From RBG-16-66-20 sp052386675 (GTDB lineage: Bacteria > Pseudomonadota > Gammaproteobacteria > Burkholderiales > SG8-39), in NCBI GenBank assembly GCA_052386675.1, contig JBQTJX010000009.1, positions 1 through 64,000 on the forward strand: DNA of 64,000 bases, in the 5' to 3' direction. The position numbers were made by a program, and so were the translations under genes. Below are positions 57,980 to 64,000 of the stretch, one piece after another (within the stretch, counting starts at the first letter, position 1; each line of letters starts with the position of its first letter). The notes under the pieces were generated by a model. It worked only from the letters and a program-made list of their open reading frames with translations, ran no database searches and had not been told where the DNA came from.

Positions 57980-58447
57980 ATGAAACCATTGCTCGTTGCC
58001 TGCATGCTGCTGTCGCTGTCCGCTTGCGCCACATCCTCGTCGCGGGAAGGCGGGGCGCACGGCCTCACCGCCCAGCGCAGCCCGCACGGCGTCAAGGCCA
58101 CGATCGACCGCCTCGAAGCCGCGGCAAAGGCGCGCGGCCTGACGGTGTTTGCACGCGTCGATCACGCCGCCGGCGCGCAGAGAATCGGCAAGGCGCTGCG
58201 GCCGACCGAACTGCTGATCTTCGGCAACCCGCAGGGCGGCACGCCGTTGATGGAGTGCGCGCAGACCGTCGGCATCGACCTGCCGCTCAAGGCGCTCGCC
58301 TGGCAGGATGCCGGCGGCGCGGTCTGGCTCGGATACAACGATCCTCGACACCTGCTGCACCGTCACCGCGGCGGCGAGTGCCAGCCCGCGGTGGACAACG
58401 TCGCCAGGGCGCTGGGCGCGCTCGCGGCCGAGGCGCTCAAGCCCTAG
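57980..58447 (+). CDS. DUF302-family lipoprotein
   Basis: The 155-residue lipoprotein has signal peptide LLVACMLLSLSAC (lipobox LSAC) and a DUF302 domain: SPHGVKATIDRLEAAAKARGLTVFARVDHAAGAQRIGKALRPTELLIFGNPQGGTPLMECAQTVGIDLPLKALAWQDAGGAVWLGYNDPRHLLHRH. It keeps His and Cys (DHAAGA, MECAQ, HRHRGGEC) that may bind metal; some DUF302 proteins occur with heavy-metal or nitrogen-oxide genes. Spacing of 19 bases from bufC suggests it belongs to the bufferin operon. A ribosome site GGAG precedes the ATG. Confidence 0.85.
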   Translation: MKPLLVACMLLSLSACATSSSREGGAHGLTAQRSPHGVKATIDRLEAAAKARGLTVFARVDHAAGAQRIGKALRPTELLIFGNPQGGTPLMECAQTVGIDLPLKALAWQDAGGAVWLGYNDPRHLLHRHRGGECQPAVDNVARALGALAAEALKP

Positions 58448-58454
58448 GCACCGG

Positions 58455-58479
58455 GTCGCCGGCGGGAATCGCCGGCGAC
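58455..58479 (+). terminator. GC-rich hairpin after the bufferin operon
   Basis: Stem GTCGCCGGCG (58455-58464) / CGCCGGCGAC (58470-58479) with loop GGAAT, eight bases past the DUF302 stop, followed by AATGTTATTCT. The last hexamer TATTCT might be the -10 of the selD gene. Confidence 0.5.
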
Positions 58480-58532
58480 AATGTTATTCTGCGCGGCGCC
58501 GCGTTTCGCGGTTTCGTCGAGGCCCTTATCCG

Positions 58533-60812
58533 GTGCAGTCCCCAGATCAGCCCGTCCTGAGGGACATCGTCCTCGTCGGCGGCGGCCACAGCCATGTCAC
58601 GGTGCTCCGGCGCTTCGGCATGCGCCCGCTCCCCGGGGTTCGCCTGACCCTGATCTGCCGTGACACCCACACGCCTTACTCGGGGATGCTGCCTGGCTAC
58701 ATCGCCGGCCACTACGGCTACGACGAGGTGCACATCGACCTGTCGCGGCTGGCGCAGTTCGCGGGCGCGCGCTTCTATCGCGATGAAGCCCTCGGCCTTG
58801 AACTGGGCGCGGGGCGCGTGCGCTGCCGCGACCGGCCCCCGGTGCCCTACGACCTGTTGTCCATCAACATCGGCTCCACGCCGCAGATGCGCGACGTACC
58901 GGGCGCGGCGGAGCACGCGGTGCCAGTCAAGCCGATCAACGGATTCGACGCGCGCTGGCGGCTGCTGCTGGAGCGCGTGCGCGGGCATTCCGGGCGCATG
59001 TGCATCGCCGTGGTCGGTGCCGGCGCGGGCGGCGTGGAGCTGACCCTTGCCATGCAATACCGCCTGCGCGCGGAGTTGCGCGCCCTGGGCCGCGACCCGG
59101 ACGCGCTTGAGTTCCACCTGTTTACGCGCGATGACCGGATCCTGCCGACCCACAACGCGTGGGTGCAAGGCGCGTTCATGCGCGTGCTGGGGCAGCGCGG
59201 GGTCGTGGTGCACCGCGGTGCGCAAGTCACGCAGGTGTGCGCATCGGGGCTGCGCACGGCGGGCGGGGAGACGGTGCGGGCCGACGAAACCGTCTGGGTG
59301 ACGCAGGCGGGTGGTGCGCCCTGGCTGGGCGGCAGCGGGCTCGCGCTGGACGAGGGCGGTTTCATCCTCGTCCAGGACACCCTGCAGTCGGTCACGGCTG
59401 CCAATGTCTTCGCCGCGGGCGACATCGCGTCGATGATCCACCATCCGCTGGAGAAAGCCGGCGTGTTCGCGGTGCGGCAGGGGCCGCCGCTGGCGGAAAA
59501 CCTGCGCCGCGCAGTCGAGGGCCGGGCGCTGAAGCCCTACCGGCCGCAGAGGCGCTGGCTGGCGCTGATCAGCACCGGTGATCGCCACGCGGTGGCGTCG
59601 CGCGGCGCGCTCGGCCTGCAGGGCGCCTGGACCTGGCGCTGGAAGGACTGGATCGACCGGCGCTTCATGGCGAAGTTCGACCGCCTGCCGGCGATGGCGC
59701 CGGCGGTGTCCACCGCGCCGCCCGCGATCGCGCTGGAGCCGGAGGAATCCGCGCAGGCGATCTCGGCGATCGCCATGCGCTGCGGCGGCTGCGGCGCGAA
59801 AGTGGGCGCCTCCGTGCTGTCGCGCGCCCTCGGCGCCCTGCGCCCGGTGGAGCGGGACGATGTCCTGATCGGACTGCACGCGCCGGACGATGCTGCGGTG
59901 GTGCGCGTGCCGCCGGGCAAGGCAATGGTCCATACCGTGGACTTCTTCCGCGCCTTCATCGACGACCCCTACCTGTTCGGCAAGGTCGCAGCCAACCACG
60001 CGCTGGGGGACATCTTCGCCATGGGCGCGGAGGCGCAGTCGGCCACCGCGATAGCCACCGTGCCGCCGGGCCTGGAGGCCAAGGTGGAGGACGTCCTGCT
60101 GCAGATGATGACCGGCGCCGTGGAGGTCCTCAATGAGGCCGGCTGCGCGCTGGTGGGCGGCCATACCGGCGAGGGCCGGGAACTCGCGCTCGGCTTCGCG
60201 GTGAACGGCCTGCTCGACGAGGCCGGCGCCCCAGCGTTGCGCAAGGGCGGCCTGCGTCCCGGCGACGTGCTGATCCTCACCAAGCCGGTGGGCACCGGCA
60301 CGCTGTTCGCGGCGCACGCGCGGCTGGAGGCGCGCGGCCGCTGGATCGACGCGGCGCTCGCCTCGATGTGCCAGTCGAACCGGCTCGCGGCGCGCTGCCT
60401 GCGCGAGCACGGCGCGAGCGCCTGCACTGACCTCACCGGCTTCGGCCTGCTCGGGCACCTGGTGGAGATGACGCGCCCGTCGGAAGTGGACGCGGAACTG
60501 GATCTGTCCGCTGTTCCGGTGCTGGAGGGTGCCGAGGAAACGGCCGCGGCGGGAATCCTCAGCTCGCTGCAGCCGGCCAACGTGCGCTTGCGCCGCGCGC
60601 TGCGCAACCAGCAGGAGGCTGTGAGCCACCCGCGCTACGCGCTCATCTTCGACCCGCAGACTGCCGGCGGCCTGCTCGCCGGCGTTCCTGCCGGGCGCGC
60701 CGACGCTTGCCTCGCCGCGCTGCGCGCGCTGGGTTACGTGCACGCCGCGGCCATCGGCCGCGTGCTCGCCCAAGGCCAGGCGCCGGAACCCGTCATCCTC
60801 AAGCTGCGCTAG
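58533..60812 (+). CDS. selD: NADH-dehydrogenase-like / selenide, water dikinase fusion
   Basis: The 759-residue protein joins a FAD/NAD(P) oxidoreductase (about 1-385: IVLVGGGHSHVTVLRRFGM, GAGAGGVELTLAMQYR, VFAAGDIASMIHHPLEKAGVFAVRQGP) to SelD (about 405-759: MRCGGCGAKVGASVLSRALG, then HTVDFFRAFIDDPYLFGKVAANHALGDIFAMGA, NEAGCALVGGHTGEG, TDLTGFGLLGHL). In SelD the catalytic residue position is Cys (C420, equivalent to E. coli C17) with Lys (K423). It makes selenophosphate from selenide and ATP. The fusion may couple a redox reaction to selenide supply. Start GTG at 58533; TATTCT lies upstream. No selA, selB, selU or tRNA-Sec is in the window. Confidence 0.92.
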   Translation: MQSPDQPVLRDIVLVGGGHSHVTVLRRFGMRPLPGVRLTLICRDTHTPYSGMLPGYIAGHYGYDEVHIDLSRLAQFAGARFYRDEALGLELGAGRVRCRDRPPVPYDLLSINIGSTPQMRDVPGAAEHAVPVKPINGFDARWRLLLERVRGHSGRMCIAVVGAGAGGVELTLAMQYRLRAELRALGRDPDALEFHLFTRDDRILPTHNAWVQGAFMRVLGQRGVVVHRGAQVTQVCASGLRTAGGETVRADETVWVTQAGGAPWLGGSGLALDEGGFILVQDTLQSVTAANVFAAGDIASMIHHPLEKAGVFAVRQGPPLAENLRRAVEGRALKPYRPQRRWLALISTGDRHAVASRGALGLQGAWTWRWKDWIDRRFMAKFDRLPAMAPAVSTAPPAIALEPEESAQAISAIAMRCGGCGAKVGASVLSRALGALRPVERDDVLIGLHAPDDAAVVRVPPGKAMVHTVDFFRAFIDDPYLFGKVAANHALGDIFAMGAEAQSATAIATVPPGLEAKVEDVLLQMMTGAVEVLNEAGCALVGGHTGEGRELALGFAVNGLLDEAGAPALRKGGLRPGDVLILTKPVGTGTLFAAHARLEARGRWIDAALASMCQSNRLAARCLREHGASACTDLTGFGLLGHLVEMTRPSEVDAELDLSAVPVLEGAEETAAAGILSSLQPANVRLRRALRNQQEAVSHPRYALIFDPQTAGGLLAGVPAGRADACLAALRALGYVHAAAIGRVLAQGQAPEPVILKLR

Positions 60813-60824
60813 GAGGCGCTGCCA

Positions 60825-60848
60825 AAATGTGCACGATCGTGCACATTT
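60825..60848. repeat. 24-bp perfect palindrome, class B
   Basis: The core ATGTGCACGATCGTGCACAT (60827-60846) is flanked by AA and TT, making a 24-bp perfect palindrome. It ends two bases before the stop codon complement of the convergent Fe-S gene, so it separates two convergent genes as at 45694. Confidence 0.8.
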
Positions 60849-60849
60849 G

Positions 60850-63000
60850 CTAGGCCCTGCCGCGCGGCGGCGTGGGATCGTAGTGCACCGGCGCCGCGCC
60901 GCCGGCGGCCTTGCGCGTCGCGGCCTGCGCTGGTGTTTCCAGCAGCGCGCCCGCGGCCATCGCCGCCTTGCGGTCCACCGGAACCGGGCCTTGCTCATCG
61001 GGGGGCGGCATCGCGCTCGCCGGGTAGTAGGCCATTTTCTGCGACGCGGCATCAACTTTTCGCCCGACGTCCAGGTCCCGCTGGTTGGTGGCGCGCGGCG
61101 CGACCGCGACGCCGTCCACCAGCTCATGGTCGAACCACCACTTCTTCGCCGGATTGCGCCGACCGTTGCCGATCCAGTCGTCGAACCAGGCGGCAAAGGG
61201 AACGGTGAGGGGTTTGGCCCACAGCGCGTTGACCCCGACCCAGCTCGCGGCGCGCGTCAGCCAGGCGCCGTCGGCGTCCACCACCTTGTTGATCGGGCAG
61301 GTTTTCATGCAGCGGCCGCAGGCCGAACCCTTGGGATTGGTGACCCGGTAGCGGGTGCAGCGTTCCACGTCCGGCTTCCAGATCTCGTAGCCGTTGAACA
61401 TCACCTTGTCGCCGAAGGGAATGGCGTCGCAGGGGCACTCGCGCGCGCACTTCATGCAGCCGCCACAGAATTTCTGCAGCCCGAAGTCGATTGGCTGGTC
61501 GGCCTCCAGCGGCAGGTCGGTTGTGATCACCACGGACTTGAAGCGCGGCCCGACGAAGGGATTGAGCACCAGCTCGCCGATGCGCGAAAGCTCTCCAAGG
61601 CCGGCCCACAGGATGAGGGGGATATGCAACACGTCGCTGTCGGCGTTGGTCTGCGCGCGCGCCGGGAAGCCCTGGCCGCGCAGGAACTCCGCCATCACGC
61701 CCGCGATCTCGGCGCCGCGCAGGTAGCCGCGCATGGATTGCGCGCCCGAAATCCAGTCATCGCCGCTCGCGGCTTCCATGGTGTCGTAGCCCTGGTCGAT
61801 GAGCATCACCACGGCGTAGCGGTGATGGGGCGGGATCGCGGCGCCGTTCTCCTTGTGCGAGAACCAGGCGTAACGCGGGATCTCGCAGATGCCGGTCAGG
61901 TCCGCGCCGAGGAAGTAGGACAGTGACTTGATGGCGCGCGCGTTCGCTTTCGGGTCGCCGAAGGCGGGATCGCGGGACGGTGTGACCGGACCATCCTGAA
62001 ACGGCACCAGCGTCCGGATCACCTGGAGAAGGCTGTACGAAAGCGGCGTCTTGAAGGCGAAACGCATGCGTTCCTTCTTCGCCTTGTCGCCCAGGTCACC
62101 GTGCTGCGCGCGCTGGAAAAAGGCGGCGCGCTTGGGTACGCGCGGCACCTCGTCGTCCAGGATCAGCGTCGTCGGCCGTGCGACGCGCTTCACCGTTTCC
62201 ATCGGGTAGCGGCTCAGGTGCGAGGGCCGCTTCGCGCGCCGGTTGCGCTCGCGACCGGATTGCGCGCCGTTGATGCCCCACCAGTGGCGCAGCCCGCCCG
62301 CCTTGAGGGCGTCCGCGTGCAGCGGCAGGTCGACGGCGAGCGCATAGTCGGTGGTCACCGCCGCGAGGGAGAAGCCGGCGCCGACGAAGGGTGACTCGAG
62401 CGTGTCGCCGTTTCGTGCGGCAACACCGGCCAGGACCGCGAGCTTGTCCACGTCCACCTGCGAATGGCCGGCAAAGTGCGCGCGCGCCTCGAATCCCATG
62501 TGGCGGACATGTCCGGCCAGCGACACTGCGATCTCGGCGACGCGCATGTCCGTCGTGGCGCCGAGCGCGGGTCGCGCCCAATCGTGCGCGGGATTTCCCG
62601 CTTCCGGGACACGGGCATGCTCGACCAGCACCACAAGGGCGAAGCGGTGGGCGGACGCATCGACGCCCGGCAGCCACGCGGTGTCCGGAAGCGCGCAGAT
62701 CCCGGCCATGCTGGCGTCCAGGAAGTAGGCGGCGCCTTTCAGGTCCATGACGCGACGCCGAAGGTCGTCGCCGACCGGCGCCCTGGCCGGCGCGACCGGA
62801 CCATCGGCGAAGGTCGCGAAAATTCCGCGGTAGCGGTCTGCCGCGCGGGCGAGCAGGTTGCAGGAGGCCGCCACTTCGGGGCTCGTGCGGGCAGGTCGGC
62901 GCGCCTCGGTCTCGATCACGCCCGGGTCGCGCGGCAGGATTTCCAGCGGAAAAGGACCGAAGTGAAACGGACGGTCCTTGTTGCGGGGATGGATGAACAT
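60850..63000 (-). CDS. reductive-dehalogenase-like corrinoid/4Fe-4S protein with duplicated N-terminal half
   Basis: The 716-residue protein has two 4Fe-4S motifs near the end of its core: CGGCMKCARECP (about 511-522) and CGRCMKTCP (about 560-570). The region before them (about 310-500: AIKSLSYFLGADLTGICEIPRYAWFSHKE, HHRYAVVMLIDQGYDTMEAASGDDWISGAQSMRGYLRGAEIAGVMAEFLRGQGFPARAQTNAD) looks like the corrinoid-binding nitroreductase-like domain of RdhA/QueG. The N-terminal half (about 50-240: MDLKGAAYFLDASMAGICALPDTAWLPG, HRFALVVLVEHARVPEAGNPAHDWARP, MRVAEIAVSLAGHVRHMGFEARAHFAGHS) repeats it without Fe-S sites. No RdhB anchor gene or Tat signal is seen. The start at 63000 has a weak ribosome site; a GTG at 63039 is an alternative. 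Confidence 0.82.
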   Translation of the reverse strand: MFIHPRNKDRPFHFGPFPLEILPRDPGVIETEARRPARTSPEVAASCNLLARAADRYRGIFATFADGPVAPARAPVGDDLRRRVMDLKGAAYFLDASMAGICALPDTAWLPGVDASAHRFALVVLVEHARVPEAGNPAHDWARPALGATTDMRVAEIAVSLAGHVRHMGFEARAHFAGHSQVDVDKLAVLAGVAARNGDTLESPFVGAGFSLAAVTTDYALAVDLPLHADALKAGGLRHWWGINGAQSGRERNRRAKRPSHLSRYPMETVKRVARPTTLILDDEVPRVPKRAAFFQRAQHGDLGDKAKKERMRFAFKTPLSYSLLQVIRTLVPFQDGPVTPSRDPAFGDPKANARAIKSLSYFLGADLTGICEIPRYAWFSHKENGAAIPPHHRYAVVMLIDQGYDTMEAASGDDWISGAQSMRGYLRGAEIAGVMAEFLRGQGFPARAQTNADSDVLHIPLILWAGLGELSRIGELVLNPFVGPRFKSVVITTDLPLEADQPIDFGLQKFCGGCMKCARECPCDAIPFGDKVMFNGYEIWKPDVERCTRYRVTNPKGSACGRCMKTCPINKVVDADGAWLTRAASWVGVNALWAKPLTVPFAAWFDDWIGNGRRNPAKKWWFDHELVDGVAVAPRATNQRDLDVGRKVDAASQKMAYYPASAMPPPDEQGPVPVDRKAAMAAGALLETPAQAATRKAAGGAAPVHYDPTPPRGRA

Positions 63001-63084
63001 GGGGGGTGAGCAGGCGATCCTGTGCCAGCGAGGATACACAGAAATCGCTTAAACTCGACGCGACTATCCTGAGGAGGAGTCCCC

Positions 63085-64000
63085 ATGAAGCGCATCGCAT
63101 TGCTGTTTGTCGCCGCCCTCGTCGCCGCAACGCAGGCATTCGCGCAGGACTGGCCGACCAAGCCGGTGAAGTTCATCGTTCCGTTCCCGCCGGGCGGCTC
63201 CGTGGATCCGCTGGCGCGCCTTGCCGGCGCCAAGCTGGGCGACGCGCTCAAGCAGCAGTTCGTGGTGGAGAATCGGCCCGGCGCGGGCGGCTCCATGGGC
63301 ACCGCGATGGCCGCGAAGTCGGCGCCCGACGGCTACACCTTCGTGTTCGTGTTCGACTCGCACGGCGTCAACCAGGCCTTGATACGGAACCTGCCGTTCG
63401 ACACCGCGAAGGACCTCGCGCCCGTGATGCTTGTGGGCCGCGCGCCGTACGCGATCGCGACCGCCGTGGCCAAGCCCTGGAAGAGCTTCGCCGAGGTGGT
63501 TGCCGCTTCGAAGGCGAAGCCCGACTCGGTCAGCATCGGCTCCATCGGCAACGGCACGCTGGGCCACCTGACGCTGGTAACGGCGCAGCAGATGGGCGGC
63601 TTCAAGCTGATCCACGCGCCCTTCACGGGCGGCGGGCCGATGAACCAGAACATCCTCGGTGGCCAGATCGACATGGGCATCGGCTCCATCGCGCTGCTGA
63701 CGCCGCAGATTCGCGGCGGCAAGATGCGCGGCGTCGCGGTCGCGGGCGAGCAGCGCCTGGCCGCGTTTCCCGACGTGCCGACGCTCATCGAGCAGGGCTT
63801 CCCGGGCCTCACTGCGTACGCCTGGTGGGGCATCTTCACGCCGGCGGGCACGCCCAAGGCGATCATCGACAGGATGCACGCCGAGCTGGTGAAGGTGTTC
63901 AACCTGGCGGACGTCCGCAAGACCCTGACCGAAGGAATGGGCATGGAACTCATTGTCAGCACGCCCGAGGCGCTGCAGCAGTGGACACTGGGCGAGATGG
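63085..64000 (+). CDS. Bug-family solute-binding protein (3' end beyond the window)
   Basis: The frame is open to the window edge, giving at least 305 residues of about 320. It has signal peptide LLFVAALVAATQAFA and Bug marks QDWPTKPVKFIVPFPPGGSVDPLARL, ENRPGAGGSMGT, PDGYTFVFVFDSHGVNQALIRN, APFTGGGPMNQNILGGQIDMGIG and FPDVPTLIEQGFPG. Strong ribosome site GAGGAGGAG precedes the ATG, and TATCCT lies 14 bases further upstream. Divergent from the Fe-S gene, so it may supply a compound for that enzyme; this is inference. A transporter may lie beyond the edge. Confidence 0.9.
   Translation, partial: MKRIALLFVAALVAATQAFAQDWPTKPVKFIVPFPPGGSVDPLARLAGAKLGDALKQQFVVENRPGAGGSMGTAMAAKSAPDGYTFVFVFDSHGVNQALIRNLPFDTAKDLAPVMLVGRAPYAIATAVAKPWKSFAEVVAASKAKPDSVSIGSIGNGTLGHLTLVTAQQMGGFKLIHAPFTGGGPMNQNILGGQIDMGIGSIALLTPQIRGGKMRGVAVAGEQRLAAFPDVPTLIEQGFPGLTAYAWWGIFTPAGTPKAIIDRMHAELVKVFNLADVRKTLTEGMGMELIVSTPEALQQWTLGEM

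Noticed and set aside
58437..61196. 919-residue minus-strand frame under selD and the Fe-S gene end
   Set aside because: Composition is typical of antisense frames in high-GC DNA and it lies across clear SelD coding.

Overview
The window is GC-rich, gene-dense bacterial chromosome. It looks like a member of the Betaproteobacteria, most likely Burkholderiales. The grounds are five Bug/TctC-type solute-binding proteins, a complete tctCBA locus, a PEP-CTERM exosortase substrate, a SelD fused to an NADH-dehydrogenase-like module, an azoreductase-pirin pair under a LysR regulator, and a bufferin (BufABC) operon. No rRNA, tRNA, CRISPR array, prophage or replication origin is visible. No gap between recognisable genes exceeds about 300 bases, apart from the decayed stretch around 758-1165.

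Layout. 113-4524: a lipoprotein, an EamA permease with a gutted MDR dehydrogenase pseudogene behind it, a lone Cdc6-like ATPase and a PEP-CTERM protein. 4802-9667: tctC-tctB-tctA, then a Tat-exported metallo-beta-lactamase-fold protein with an SCO1-type copper lipoprotein. 9718-18569: a YbiT-type ABC-F, two MFS permeases, a DUF4864 protein, an AsmA-like protein, LysR/azoreductase/pirin and two small unknowns. 18724-26853: a decayed REP-associated transposase, a double cNMP-binding protein, a cupin/multi-rhodanese protein with DUF1993 and NTF2-like partners, a LysR-like protein with only a DNA-binding domain, a small lipoprotein, an MlrC/M81 protein, and a Ser/Thr kinase fused to a cNMP domain. 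26866-36785: Bug proteins, an MDR dehydrogenase, an aldehyde dehydrogenase, and an aromatic ring-cleavage-type catabolic operon (hydratase, FAH, amidohydrolase, RidA, Bug) divergent from a flavin reductase-IclR pair. 36966-45682: two HisKA kinases, an orphan CoxL-like molybdoenzyme subunit, an SDR, an apparently inactive cyclase-FHA protein and a GNAT. 45797-51996: an SDR, then an operon of two overlapping ECF sigma factors, a DUF3379 anti-sigma-like protein, a GGDEF-EAL protein and a DUF3179 protein. 51982-54870: a TetR-controlled detoxification operon (peroxiredoxin, GST, HAD, unknown). 54931-60812: a calcineurin-fold phosphoesterase, the bufferin operon with a DUF302 lipoprotein, and the SelD fusion. 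60850-64000: a reductive-dehalogenase-like Fe-S protein with an internally duplicated N-terminal half, and a truncated Bug gene.

Themes. Organic-acid uptake and aromatic catabolism dominate the metabolic genes. Signalling is rich: cNMP-binding proteins, kinases, c-di-GMP and ECF sigma factors. Copper handling appears in the SCO1 and bufferin loci. Threaded through the intergenic spaces is a family of palindromic repeats. Two 20-bp classes share the frame ATGT-NNN-CGATCG-NNN-ACAT, and they often lie beside a GGGAC..GTCCC hairpin. These may relate to the decayed RAYT-type transposase at 18724-19251. Several genes also have a -10-like hexamer only 6-8 nt before the start codon, which suggests leaderless transcripts.
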